DNA of 64,000 nucleotides from Sphaerosporella brunnea (GCA_008704415.1 VXIS01000082.1:1-64000); one strand, 5' to 3'; positions 10,082 through 20,885 are shown, numbered from the stretch's first letter. The notes: a model not told the origin generated them from the sequence alone. Numbers and translations: made by a program.

Positions 10082-12179
10082 TTTGATGACGCCCAGCGGT
10101 CGTATTTCCCACCCGGCATCAAACGGCAAAGTTGATCATCCAGTGTTGTCAACAACGAGCCGCCCCGCGGGCCTGGCTTTTTTTTTCAAGAGCGTCTATA
10201 GCCCCGGCTGGCCGTTCGTTGCGCCTCGGCAGCTCCGCTTCCATCCCCACACCACACCGCTGCCGGCGTAGCTAGTGGATACAACCCTCGGCACATCTCG
10301 GATTCAGGCCAACATGCCGGTAGCTTGAGCGGTGAAGAAAATGCACGGAGGAGGGCTTGTACGCCTAGGACGAAGACCCTCGTAGTAGTTATAGAATCAT
10401 AGAACATCACTCGCTCACCTGTCTCGAGTAGCTGCTCCGCAAGGATCCGGAAAGCCTCTTCATTGTCAGCCAAGAGGCGGGTTGCGCCTTTCCACCGAAT
10501 ACCGATGGAGGTCCATTCGAATTCGAGTGAGTCATGCCCATGGTACACGTATGGGTCTCGTGTGAATGCTGCGTGTGCAAGGGGTGTGTAGTAGGACATA
10601 TATGTAGCTGATATCCGGGAATAGCTACAAGTGCTTTTAGCTTGTGTGGCCAACATATCGGCGGGTAGCAGGGACCAGGGGCCGGAAAATACGGCACGTA
10701 ACCGTAATAAGGTGGCGAGTCAAACAGCTCTTTGAGTCCTCGTAGGTACCTGAACTCACTGAGGACACCAGCCAACCGCAAGAACTCGGTGATTTGTGCA
10801 GATTGGGTTGCTTTGGCCATGTAGGTATAATACTTCGCTTTCAACTTATGCGATACGAGTGATAGATACCACCTGAGTTCACGAACTGTAAGCCTTGCCT
10901 TGTAAAAACAACTGCATCTGGGATTTCTTTCCAAATTGCAGGCTATTTTGCCGATGTTGGGTATCTCGTCTCGTACACACGGAAAAGATTTGCGAGCTGC
11001 TGGAACCGGACCACCTACCTAATTGGCTAAGAGTACTATAATACCACCACCCACCCGCATCTGCGTCTGTCATTTATGGTCATGCTAAGGCAAGACCACA
11101 AGGTGGCACTTCGCAAAGCCCGGGCCCCCACGAACTTCCTGTGCTTGGAGTTGTGCTGCCTAGCGCTTCCCCACTATAAAATCGCCAAACTCGGAGCCCT
11201 GTACTGGTAATAAGTACTTGAGCATTAGCGGCGAGAGCAGCCACATGTGACGAGATATGAAAATGGAGGAACATGTATAATGTAGGGTGTGCCAGGTCGT
11301 GAGATGATCTACTCCCGCCGCCGCCGCACCGCCGAAGGTACGTCAGGAGATAAGGTACGGAACCAAGCATCTGTGCCCATCGGGTCCCGCTCCGAAGCGA
11401 CTGCGAGGTATTGATGTTTGCAGATGAATAGATCGCCATTGGGCTGGTGTTTTTCGAGTATCGCAATATACCGTTGCTGGTGTAATAACGAGCGGTGGAA
11501 AGCCAAACTGATGGTCAGTGTTTGGTGACATCCAGGGCATCCTTGAATATGATGAGTCGCCTGAGCGTTATGTGCGTTTTAATCCCTATGGGGGCATTGG
11601 TAGACTGAAAGATTGACAAAGACCTTTTGACGTCGCTGTCGTTTTTTTTTATCGGTGGTGATGCGCGTTGCAGGTCCCAAGATATCGATAGAGGTGAGTC
11701 GATGGACATGCTTCACTAGTACTGTAGAGCACTAGTCTATTCAAAGCCCGCCAGGTTGCGGGCTTCAAAGCCGGGCTGTATAGCAACCTAGCCGGGCTGC
11801 CACCCATGGGGGCGGGATTCGAGGGTTGAATTTATAACAAGGTTGACAGCGTTGTCGCTATGGGTATAGGGCATATCCAGGGGATAACAGGCTCGACGAC
11901 CTTCAACACGCGGAGCATCAAAAAACCAACGAAAGCAACCACCTTCGATCCTCTCTGCGCACGAAGAGTACCTTCTACACTCGCACTCTTACACAACCAT
12001 CATGAAAGCTCCGCAAGCTAGCTCGTCAGTTCTCCCGATCGTTCATCAGATATTTGCTATGAAATCTGATTCATTCCCGGACAGACCTGCAAACGTAGCT
12101 CCTAACAAAGTACTCCTAAAGTGAGGCTATTTTCCTGGTTTTTTCTGTCCAACACCTGGCCGACAAGCACACCGTAGCG
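10082..12179. other. Unassigned sequence
   Basis: The best open frame is on the minus strand at 10186-10656 (segment ATRLLADNEEAFRILAEQLLET). It has no ATG start and only a weak resemblance to ankyrin/F-box-type proteins. A phrase near 10940 (minus strand, PNIGKIACNL) weakly echoes the ankyrin remnant at 16536. Positions 11748-11815 are an AGCCCG-rich stretch like the local MITEs. Nothing else is recognised. Confidence 0.3.
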
Positions 12180-12849
12180 ATGGATGACATCCTATTCAAG
12201 GCGCTGATGGGCGCAACCCGAAACCTGTCGCTGAACGCTGAAGCCGGCGTCTCTGCTACCGGCAGTACCGCACCATCATCTTCAGCCCCAGGCTTCAACC
12301 CCAGGCTCCATTGGAACAGAAACTTGGATCACTGGCTTTAAGACCAGATGGATCCAGCTCCCCTGACCCCTCGTGTCTCCTTCAGCCCCGCCGAAACCGG
12401 ACGAGCGCTCCTCTACCATCGAGCCAAGTGAAATCGAAAAACGGATGTCGGAGGGTACTTACGGCCTCATCAAGAAGAGAAACCCGGAGTTGTGGCGGGA
12501 AATGGTGCGCGGCGCAGAAGAACGTGCTGCCTGGGACGCAATGCATAAGAAAAATGAAGAGATGGGTATGGAGGCTTGGGAAGCTGAGAAACAGCAAACG
12601 GAGATTACAAAGGCTGCGGAAAGCGACGACAAGACTACGACTCGGGTCGATACAAAGGCAGCGGATAGAGAGACGGAGGACACCACGGCGAAAAATTTAA
12701 ATGGAGAGAATAAGACCCAGGCGGACCACACGACGGAGATAAATTCGATGAGTGATAACCAGGCAAAGGATAACATTACCGACAAAAGGCCGCCGGCTCT
12801 ACAACCGGCACGCAACCAGCTAAGGCGGAAGGCAACGAATAGAACATAA
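12180..12849 (+). pseudogene. Disrupted hypothetical protein gene (left-arm copy)
   Basis: The ATG at 12180 opens MDDILFKALMGATRNLSLNA. The coding signal changes frame near 12300 (a C4 run) and again near 12370-12440. The last part is Glu/Lys/Thr-rich and helical (RMSEGTYGLIKKRNPELWR, ENKTQADHTTEINSM) and ends with TAA at 12847-12849. In this arm an A5 run at 12438 keeps the upstream IEPSEIEKRM frame joined to the helical part. The other arm has A6 and a different join. A 5'-truncated LINE lies 170 bases downstream. Function is unknown; retrotransposon ORF1 is possible but not shown. Confidence 0.4.
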
Positions 12850-13018
12850 AGGGCCACAAAGGATGGGACCGTGTTGACAACGAACCGGGATCGGTCATCG
12901 GTGTTACAGCAGCCGCCATCACACCAGAGTCGCAAAGGTTCAAGCACCGCACGCGCCACTGCAGACACAGGTGTCCGTAGAAACACCTGCCCGGAAGGAC
13001 GTTTTTACGAGCCTCGGC

Positions 13019-13531
13019 ACTATCCTGTAACCGACGGCACCATACCTGCTCTGGACCGGTAGACAAACGGATGACCTCTGCTGGTGGTGCGGACGAGGCG
13101 CCAAGCAAACGCGCGGACACCTCCTGAAGTTCTGCAGGCGATGGAAGGCAGAGCAAAAGGTGCTCTGGAAGGCGGTCAGAGCAGCCACCAAAGAAGGGGG
13201 TAAGACGCGGCGATGGCCCACCACTTCGGTGCTGGCGGATGATCGGTGCACGGAGGCGGTGCTGGATTTCCTTCGCACGACCAAAGCAGGGTGCTGGCCC
13301 AGTTAGGGCATCATGTATCGGGCATAACGAATTTCCTTGGTACGATTTTTACTCGGTGCGATTCTCGTTGTCTTTTCCTTCTGTCTTTTTCCTTAGGAGG
13401 GCCGCAGGCCCCAGTAGCGGGACTTCTGTATCCCGGGGGTAGCACAGTCTTTCCTTTCTTCCTGTATGTCATGGCCGCAAGCGGCCGAATACATCATGAT
13501 TAAAACAAACAAACAAAACTATCCTGTAACC
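13019..13531 (+). mobile_element. 5'-truncated LINE insertion with 14-bp target duplication (left-arm copy B)
   Basis: ACTATCCTGTAACC occurs at 13019-13032 and again at 13518-13531. The insert (13033-13517) has the same organisation as copy A: the last ORF2 codons (CWWCGRGAKQTRGHLLKFC) to TAG near 13306, a 3' UTR with GGCCGCAAGCGGCCGAATAC, and a (CAAA) tail. It is of the same LINE family as copy A, but with many substitutions, so it is an independent insertion. Confidence 0.88.
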
Positions 13532-13940
13532 TGCCCTCCCATCGCCGTTGGAAACACCAGATTTTACGCCGGTTTCAACACAACCACAACCAAAAAGCGC
13601 TCTCGAGATGCGTAGATGAGTAGCAATAGATGGATTCTAGAGAGCAAAAATTACAGCTAGCGGGTGTTTCAAGTGGGAATTTTGCGGAGGTTTGTTGGAG
13701 TGGACCCTACTAAACCACTTTCGGACTGCAGCGAGTGATTTATAATGTACACTTTCCCGTTTGGGGAAATAACGAGTGATTTCTAGTGAAGCGCAGCCGC
13801 AAGCTTTTTTTCCGGCCCGTCCACCGTTACGGGCGCCCCCTTCCGCTCCCGCGAGCGGATACACAGTCTCTCACTCGATTCTCCTGCGATAGGTTTAGTT
13901 GATCGGCAAGAGAAGCGGACCCCGAGGGCAGGTTACAGGA
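13522..13940. repeat. 17-bp perfect inverted repeat
   Basis: TCCTGTAACCTGCCCTC at 13522-13538 is repeated inverted at 13924-13940, about 385 bases apart. The LINE copy B target duplication overlaps the left copy. It may be the pair of ends of a small TIR element that served as a LINE target, but the flanks show no clear target duplication. Confidence 0.4.
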
Positions 13941-14248
13941 TTCCGCCACCGTAGTACAGAGTACGACACCACTCATCACTGGGCCACTGCGACGAATAGC
14001 AGTTCCAACCCGCCCATTATTGTTAACCAGAATCATTTGTACGGCGCATTGGGATACATCATGCCATCTCCGGGATCAATGGCCAACGTCGTGTACCCAG
14101 TGCATGCCTGTGCAGCATCTCCGGGCCCGGTTGACACCCTTATTGGATACAACGGTGGCTATGTAAAACCGCCACCTCGCCGCCCGCTCCGCCTGTACAC
14201 GACGGGACGACTTTCACCGAAACCGCTTGGCAGCTCTAGATCTGCGGC

Positions 14249-14871
14249 GTGGATGACTCCAGGCGAACCCGAAGGCCTTTGAATATTATCCTGGAAAAGG
14301 TCTCGAACTCCTACGGAGACATGGGTTTAAAATCCCGCCTCAGAAATCTATCGGCCAGAAACGGAAAGCAGAAGACGGTAGGCCTGACTGCGCGAAGAAA
14401 ATCCGGAGCGGCGAAGCGACCGCCACTCAAAAGCCCCGTAACGACGACAGCGAAGTTGCCGCCACAACCTCGACCAAGAAGCGAAGCCGTGCCGCCTCAC
14501 CGGAAGACGACCAGGATATACCGATCCTGAAGAAAGTTTGCCCAGACCCCACGACGGACGTCGTCACTGCCAAGTCGGAAATGGGCCTGAAACGCCTTCC
14601 TCGCCAGCGCAGTCCGAGCGTGCCGCGACGGCGACTGACCCGTGGCCGAGCCTTGGCCATCAAGGCCACCACAGCGATTGTTGGAGCTGCCGGCTGGCTC
14701 TGGGGTCCAGTGTTCTTAATAGCCAGCCCGCCCGTTGGGCTGATCGAAAAGATGGGCGGGCTGTTTCGGGTGCCGCCCACATCGGGCTGGCTGACGGATG
14801 CACGGATCATGCGCTATGGGGAATGGAGCAACAGCTACACAGAAACACTCTTCAGTTTACGACGTAACTAG
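14249..14871 (+). pseudogene. Basic hypothetical protein whose C-terminus is supplied by a MITE (left-arm copy)
   Basis: Reading across two frames gives a Lys/Arg-rich protein (LLRRHGFKIPPQKSIGQKRK; KKRSRAASPEDDQDIPILKK). It then continues through SPSVPRRRLTRGRALAIKAT into the MITE at 14708, which encodes the tail RYGEWSNSYTETLFSLRRN and a TAG stop. In this arm one base is missing near 14260 (CCAGG against CCAAGG), but the downstream AGTTTGCC keeps the frame. The right arm has the opposite pair. There is no ATG at the start, so this may be an internal exon. No family is recognised. Confidence 0.4.
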
Positions 14872-14993
14872 GTTGAACTGATGGTTGCATGACAAGTTCA
14901 CCTCAGTCGAAAGTGCTTGGCAGCCCGGCAGCCAGCCCGTCGTGGTTTGAGACAGTCGGGCTGTTGCATTTTGGCAGCCCGCTGGCACAGCCG
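14708..14993 (+). mobile_element. hAT-type MITE, 3'-truncated (left-arm copy)
   Basis: It begins CAGTGTTCTTAATAGCCAGC, matching the 5' ends of the full copies at 61821 and 63500, and shares their internal sequence (GCGCTATGGGGAATGGAGCA, GACAAGTTCACCTCAGTCG). The sequence leaves the family near CACAGCCG, so the right TIR is missing. Confidence 0.75.
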
Positions 14994-16080
14994 CGAAAAA
15001 GAGGATAAGACTCGCGGAGGCTAGGGGGTAGCGTTGTAGGGGAGTAGAGATAATTTCTTTTGTTTTGTTTCTTTAATTTTTTCCATCTCACTGGGAATAA
15101 ATTAATGCATCCACACAGTGTTTATGCCGGAGCCGGCTTGCGTTCGATATACTTTCGTCCAATAAGGAAGACAAGTGACTTGTCCGTGTGCGTGAGCCAC
15201 ATTGGCGCGGATACTATGCCATAATCTTATCATGTGATGCTCTTCCAGGCGCTCATGGAGCGGAAATATCTACAAAAGGGGTTTCTAGAAAAACGGTCGC
15301 CACAAAAAAGGATATCCGGTGGTAAACACCATGATCGCTTAGAAACTGGTGTTTGGGCAAAAACCGTATTTGGAAAGAAGCCTCTCTACTCTCCAATAAT
15401 GGTTATATAAGGGTTAGACATAAACTAATGTTGGGTGCATAGTCGAGTGATATCGCGTGCTGTTTCCGCGATTCATCAGCCAACCCGATATTTTGAATTG
15501 TCACATGACGTCTTCTCAAAACTACGGCGTTCGCGTATAGAGCTACCAGCTCCGGTTAATTTCACCGCTTTTTTTGGTACTGTATGTATGCGCGAAAGAC
15601 GGCCGGCAGTGTGAGTGACGGCCTGTGATCATCCGAAAATTGAGCGATAGTTTGTGATCACGGTAGGGCGTCCAGCCCAAAGTGCGAAAGCAGCGGAGTT
15701 GCTGAGTGCCTTTTCGAGCTTGGAGCGCTGCGGAATTGCGGAGCGAGTACCCTATTTACAGAGGAAAGGTATTTGTCGTGGGGCGTCCGCGACTGTTAAA
15801 CGACGTTCGGCCACTCTATTCTAGTGGCCGCGGCACCGCCGTTTTGATCCCAACGACCCGAACAAAAATCTTCCACAACGGCCAAATTAAATTTTGACTG
15901 CTGGCCATGGAAGGCGGACATTGAATCGCAAATGGAGAGGAGCTCAGGTGGGGAGAAAATCAAACTTTTCGGTCATGGTTAACGGCCCCTCAATCCGACC
16001 CGGTGATAAATAGGTTAGGCTTCACGTACGAACCAGCCTTGTGACCAGTGATGTTCGATCCTCAAAGCTCGCGACAGTCG
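14994..16080. other. Unassigned sequence
   Basis: No gene is recognised. The left/right arm comparison shows the densest cluster of single-base indels here (15.2-15.6 kb against 19.5-19.9 kb), for example TATTTTG against TATTTG near 15490. Confidence 0.3.
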
Positions 16081-16139
16081 GTTTGTTTGTAATCAAGTTT
16101 ATTGTCTGTATGCGACCGCGAACGATCATGACAGACCCA
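16081..16139 (-). mobile_element. LINE-like 3' tail repeat (left-arm copy)
   Basis: On the plus strand: GTTTGTTTGTAATCAAGTTT, then TATGCGACCGCGAACGATCA and TGACAGACCC. It is the same unit as at 8171, 61632 and 63929. The tail reads (CAAA) on the minus strand. Confidence 0.5.
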
Positions 16140-16535
16140 GCTCGCTACCGTAATTCTGAACCATCTGGTGAATCACCCGCCCTTCTCTTTTTGTGTACCT
16201 CCTCAACCTCTTCCACTTCTCTGACCTCTTCAATTTGCCTTTTTTTCTCATATTGCAATCGCACAGTTCGCTGATAAGCCTCCACTCCACCAGTAACTCT
16301 AGATCATCGTGAAATATTGCCCACACAGCCGCCAGTCGTGACAGATCAAGCTCAGGCTCTTACCAGCTTCCAAAAAAACTGTCACTGCAAAATGTTGGCC
16401 CATCCTCAAAGATTGCTGTAGTACTTCTTGGCCCTCTGGTCAACCACCAAACCTTCTCCTTTTGTACCTTCTCAACTTCCCCTTCTCCATCCTCTTCAAA
16501 CTCTGCTTCTCATCCAGAAGTAATCCCCTCTATAT

Positions 16536-16740
16536 TCGACCAACATCGGCGAGATACCGCTGCACTTTGCGGTGGGAGAAGGTCATGAGGCGGTATCCAA
16601 GCTTCTGATTGCCAACGGCGCCAACACCTCGGCCACCACAATCGAGCCGCAGTTCATCCAACAGGACGCCTCCCACCCGGGCTTGACCCCGCTGCACTGT
16701 GCGGCTACGAAAGGGCACGATGCGCTGGCCCGCCATTGTC
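16536..16740 (+). pseudogene. Ankyrin-repeat remnant (left-arm copy)
   Basis: The frame gives two ankyrin-type units: IPLHFAVGEGHEAVSKLLIA followed by NGANTSA, and GLTPLHCAATKGHDALA. The TPLHxAxxxGH pattern is diagnostic of ankyrin repeats. The frame loses repeat character after 16740, and no start codon precedes it. It probably belongs with the F-box/ankyrin gene at 17251 as scattered pieces of related genes, although it lies upstream of that gene's start on the same strand. Confidence 0.75.
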
Positions 16741-16984
16741 CACTTATTTTCTTGTGGAACGCCTGCATCACATCGTCCTCTTGGTCAGACGGACTCAGAG
16801 CGGCCAACATTCTCAATTTGTGGTACTGGGGCGCCTTTCGTCAAGATGAGACGTGAGGACGGGTGGTGAGAGTTTGATGGGGGCGGTGGTGATGCGGTGG
16901 TGGTGGAGTTGGTCGCGATGGGGCTTGATGCGGTGAGGTATCCAAGATCAGGTACGTCCACGGAATGAACACAATTATATGCAA

Positions 16985-17110
16985 AAGCTCGAACCCAGCA
17001 AGACTCGCCATCGTTCGAGCCGGCTCGAGCCCAAAATTCGGCCGGATCGAGTCGGCTCTAGCTCGGGGGTCGCGCTATTGACTCGAGCCGGCTCGGCTCG
17101 TGTCCATCAC
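16985..17110. mobile_element. Solo hAT element end (left-arm copy)
   Basis: The stretch is full of GAGCCGGCTCGAG-type subterminal palindromes and finishes GCTCGTGTCCATCA. The opposite-orientation end TGATGGACACGAGC occurs at 41453 beside a hAT transposase fragment. The terminal and subterminal architecture fits a fungal hAT element, and no coding part is left here. Confidence 0.6.
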
Positions 17111-17250
17111 AAATTCTGCCCTATGTTCTTAGGCGCCCTCTTGGGGCAGTTCTCATCAGCGTCTTTGCACCCAGTGATAGCTTTGAAAAGGCATTACCCG
17201 GCTTTGCTTGGCTCAAGTTCACCGCGGAAGTATCAAAACACCAAACCATC

Positions 17251-17563
17251 ATGTCGTCAACCACGCCATACCTGCTGGCCGAATTATTGCTCGCAATTGC
17301 GGAGCTCCTTGAGTTGCCCGACCGGGAGGCCATCGTCAAGGAGATAGTTAAGCAGGCGGACGTTGTTGTTGTTCTGCAGAATATCCGACAGACGCCGTAT
17401 CAGGGTGTCTCGGATGCGTCTTAAGAGCGGCACAGTGAATGCGATGCGGAAAAAGCGGCACGTGCTGGAGAGGGTGCACAGGTCGAATGCACCATGATCT
17501 CTGATATCTTCCACGGGTCCACGCTTTTCCACTTCGCGGCGGACAGTGGCAGCGAAGCTCTTG
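17251..17563 (+). pseudogene. F-box/ankyrin gene broken by an internal inversion and by the palindrome axis (left-arm copy)
   Basis: The ATG at 17251 opens an F-box-like start (YLLAELLLAIAELLELPD), as seen at the N-terminus of fungal ankyrin proteins. The plus frame then reaches a stop at 17422. The expected second half of the F-box (DLCTLSSTCRFFRIAFTVPL) lies on the opposite strand between 17484 and 17320. Read in inverted order, the 165-base segment (55 codons) joins both sides in frame and leads directly into an ankyrin unit (HGSTLFHFAADSGSEALA, 17512-17565). The frame therefore runs continuously from the ATG to the axis once the inversion is accounted for. Beyond the axis the sequence only repeats itself backwards. 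Confidence 0.75.
17320..17484. other. 165-bp inverted segment with 5-bp inverted repeats at its ends (left-arm copy)
   Basis: CGACC (17319-17323) and GGTCG (17481-17485) bound the segment. Its length is an exact multiple of three. Both junctions preserve the F-box/ankyrin frame when the segment is read in the opposite orientation. Confidence 0.75.
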
Positions 17564-17581
17564 CAAGAGCTTCGCTGCCAC
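17546..17581. other. Palindrome axis
   Basis: The axis is between 17563 and 17564, inside AAGCTCTTGCAAGAGCTT. There is no spacer. In coding terms the left side ends in an ankyrin unit (E-A-L-A), and a normal continuation (R-A) would itself give GCTCTTGCAAGAGC, so the original gene probably held a short natural palindrome here. Confidence 0.9.
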
Positions 17582-17876
17582 TGTCCGCCGCGAAGTGGAA
17601 AAGCGTGGACCCGTGGAAGATATCAGAGATCATGGTGCATTCGACCTGTGCACCCTCTCCAGCACGTGCCGCTTTTTCCGCATCGCATTCACTGTGCCGC
17701 TCTTAAGACGCATCCGAGACACCCTGATACGGCGTCTGTCGGATATTCTGCAGAACAACAACAACGTCCGCCTGCTTAACTATCTCCTTGACGATGGCCT
17801 CCCGGTCGGGCAACTCAAGGAGCTCCGCAATTGCGAGCAATAATTCGGCCAGCAGGTATGGCGTGGTTGACGACAT
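17564..17876 (-). pseudogene. F-box/ankyrin gene fragment (right-arm copy)
   Basis: Exact mirror of 17251-17563, including the 165-base inverted segment (here 17643-17807). Both arms carry the inversion, so it predates the palindrome. Confidence 0.75.
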
Positions 17877-18016
17877 GATGGTTTGGTGTTTTGATACTTC
17901 CGCGGTGAACTTGAGCCAAGCAAAGCCGGGTAATGCCTTTTCAAAGCTATCACTGGGTGCAAAGACGCTGATGAGAACTGCCCCAAGAGGGCGCCTAAGA
18001 ACATAGGGCAGAATTT

Positions 18017-18142
18017 GTGATGGACACGAGCCGAGCCGGCTCGAGTCAATAGCGCGACCCCCGAGCTAGAGCCGACTCGATCCGGCCGAATTTTGGGCTC
18101 GAGCCGGCTCGAACGATGGCGAGTCTTGCTGGGTTCGAGCTT
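18017..18142. mobile_element. Solo hAT element end (right-arm copy)
   Basis: Mirror of 16985-17110. It begins TGATGGACACGAGCCGAGCC, in the same orientation as the end at 41453. Confidence 0.6.
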
Positions 18143-18386
18143 TTGCATATAATTGTGTTCATTCCGTGGACGTACCTGATCTTGGATACCTCACCGCATC
18201 AAGCCCCATCGCGACCAACTCCACCACCACCGCATCACCACCGCCCCCATCAAACTCTCACCACCCGTCCTCACGTCTCATCTTGACGAAAGGCGCCCCA
18301 GTACCACAAATTGAGAATGTTGGCCGCTCTGAGTCCGTCTGACCAAGAGGACGATGTGATGCAGGCGTTCCACAAGAAAATAAGTG

Positions 18387-18591
18387 GACAATGGCGGGCC
18401 AGCGCATCGTGCCCTTTCGTAGCCGCACAGTGCAGCGGGGTCAAGCCCGGGTGGGAGGCGTCCTGTTGGATGAACTGCGGCTCGATTGTGGTGGCCGAGG
18501 TGTTGGCGCCGTTGGCAATCAGAAGCTTGGATACCGCCTCATGACCTTCTCCCACCGCAAAGTGCAGCGGTATCTCGCCGATGTTGGTCGA
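18387..18591 (-). pseudogene. Ankyrin-repeat remnant (right-arm copy)
   Basis: Mirror of 16536-16740 with no difference seen. Confidence 0.75.
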
Positions 18592-18987
18592 ATATAGAGG
18601 GGATTACTTCTGGATGAGAAGCAGAGTTTGAAGAGGATGGAGAAGGGGAAGTTGAGAAGGTACAAAAGGAGAAGGTTTGGTGGTTGACCAGAGGGCCAAG
18701 AAGTACTACAGCAATCTTTGAGGATGGGCCAACATTTTGCAGTGACAGTTTTTTTGGAAGCTGGTAAGAGCCTGAGCTTGATCTGTCACGACTGGCGGCT
18801 GTGTGGGCAATATTTCACGATGATCTAGAGTTACTGGTGGAGTGGAGGCTTATCAGCGAACTGTGCGATTGCAATATGAGAAAAAAAGGCAAATTGAAGA
18901 GGTCAGAGAAGTGGAAGAGGTTGAGGAGGTACACAAAAAGAGAAGGGCGGGTGATTCACCAGATGGTTCAGAATTACGGTAGCGAGC

Positions 18988-19046
18988 TGGGTCTGTCATG
19001 ATCGTTCGCGGTCGCATACAGACAATAAACTTGATTACAAACAAAC
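18988..19046 (+). mobile_element. LINE-like 3' tail repeat (right-arm copy)
   Basis: Mirror of 16081-16139. The tail reads ACAAACAAAC on this strand. Confidence 0.5.
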
Positions 19047-20135
19047 CGACTGTCGCGAGCTTTGAGGATCGAACATCACTGGTCACAAGGCTGGTTCGTA
19101 CGTGAAGCCTAACCTATTTATCACCGGGTCGGATTGAGGGGCCGTTAACCATGACCGAAAAGTTTGATTTTCTCCCCACCTGAGCTCCTCTCCATTTGCG
19201 ATTCAATGTCCGCCTTCCATGGCCAGCAGTCAAAATTTAATTTGGCCGTTGTGGAAGATTTTTGTTCGGGTCGTTGGGATCAAAACGGCGGTGCCGCGGC
19301 CACTAGAATAGAGTGGCCGAACGTCGTTTAACAGTCGCGGACGCCCCACGACAAATACCTTTCCTCTGTAAATAGGGTACTCGCTCCGCAATTCCGCAGC
19401 GCTCCAAGCTCGAAAAGGCACTCAGCAACTCCGCTGCTTTCGCACTTTGGGCTGGACGCCCTACCGTGATCACAAACTATCGCTCAATTTTCGGATGATC
19501 ACAGGCCGTCACTCACACTGCCGGCCGTCTTTCGCGCATACATACAGTACCAAAAAAAGCGGTGAAATTAACCGGAGCTGGTAGCTCTATACGCGAACGC
19601 CCGTAGTTTTGAGAAGACGTCATGTGACAATTCAAATATCGGGTTGGCTGATGAATCGCGGAAACAGCACGCGATATCACTCGACTATGCACCCAACATT
19701 AGTTTATGTCTAACCCTTATATAACCATTATTGGAGAGTAGAGAGGCTTCTTTCCAAATACGGTTTTTGCCCAAACACCAGTTTCTAAGCGATCATGGTG
19801 TTTACCACCGGATATCCTTTTTTTGTGGCGACCGTTTTTCTAGAAACCCCTTTTGTAGATTATTTCCGCTCCATGAGCGCCTGGAAGAGCATCACATGAT
19901 AAGATTATGGCATAGTATCCGCGCCAATGTGGCTCACGCACACGGACAAGTCACTTGTCTTCCTTATTGGACGAAAGTATATCGAACGCAAGCCGGCTCC
20001 GGCATAAACACTGTGTGGATGCATTAATTTATTCCCAGTGAGATGGAAAAAATTAAAGAAACAAAACAAAAGAAATTATCTCTACTCCCCTACAACGCTA
20101 CCCCCTAGCCTCCGCGAGTCTTATCTCTTTTTTCG

Positions 20136-20423
20136 CGGCTGTGCCAGCGGGCTGCCAAAATGCAACAGCCCGACTGTCTCAAACCACGACGGGCTGGCTG
20201 CCGGGCTGCCAAGCACTTTCGACTGAGGTGAACTTGTCATGCAACCATCAGTTCAACCTAGTTACGTCGTAAACTGTAAGAGTGTTTCTGTGTAGCTGTT
20301 GCTCCATTCCCCATAGCGCATGATCCGTGCATCCGTCAGCCAGCCCGATGTGGGCGGCACCCGAAACAGCCCGCCCATCTTTTCGATCAGCCCAACGGGC
20401 GGGCTGGCTATTAAGAACACCTG
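20136..20423 (-). mobile_element. hAT-type MITE, 3'-truncated (right-arm copy)
   Basis: Mirror of 14708-14993, with single-base differences (for example CCAGGTG against CCAGTG at the element start and an extra A near 20278). Confidence 0.7.
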
Positions 20424-20885
20424 GACCCCAGAGCCAGCCAGGCAGCTCCAACAATCGCTGTGGTGGCCTTGATGGCCAAGGCTCGGCCACGGGTCAGTCG
20501 CCGTCGCGGCACGCTCGGACTGCGCTGGCGAGGAAGGCGTTTCAGGCCCATTTCCGACTTGGCAGTGACGACGTCCGTCGTGGGGTCTGGGCAAAACTTT
20601 CTTCAGGATCGGTATATCCTGGTCGTCTTCCGGTGAGGCGGCACGGCTTCGCTTCTTGGTCGAGGTTGTGGCGGCAACTTCGCTGTCGTCGTTACGGGGC
20701 TTTTGAGTGGCGGTCGCTTCGCCGCTCCGGATTTTCTTCGCGCAGTCAGGCCTACCGTCTTCTGCTTTCCGTTTCTGGCCGATAGATTTCTGAGGCGGGA
20801 TTTTAAACCCATGTCTCCGTAGGAGTTCGAGACCTTTTCCAGGATAATATTCAAAGGCCTTCGGGTTCGCCTTGGAGTCATCCAC
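20262..20885 (-). pseudogene. Basic hypothetical protein with MITE-derived end (right-arm copy)
   Basis: Mirror of 14249-14871. Here the beginning of the frame is intact (CCAAGG), giving NPKAFEYYPGKGLELLRRHG, but an extra T near 20600 (AGTTTTGCC) shifts the rest. A complete frame is obtained only by taking the start from this arm and the middle from the other. This is why I read the differences as sequencing errors. Confidence 0.4.

Larger units (their letters stand above)
1..17563. repeat. Left arm of a 35.1-kb palindrome
   Basis: The arm is the reverse complement of 17564-35140. Paired coordinates sum to 35127 next to the axis and rise stepwise to 35141 at base 1, so the right arm is a net 14 bases longer. 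Examples of differences are at 67 (CC against CCC), 9070-9115 (three homopolymers), 11642 (T9 against A10) and 12438 (A5 against A6). Indels cluster at 14.0-15.6 kb. The homology continues to the first base of the window, so the outer arm boundary is not seen. Confidence 0.97.

Noticed and set aside
17494..17706. Open frames crossing the axis on both strands (70-82 codons)
   Set aside because: They are forced by the palindrome: the second half of each is the reverse complement of the first. Only the part before the axis resembles an ankyrin unit.
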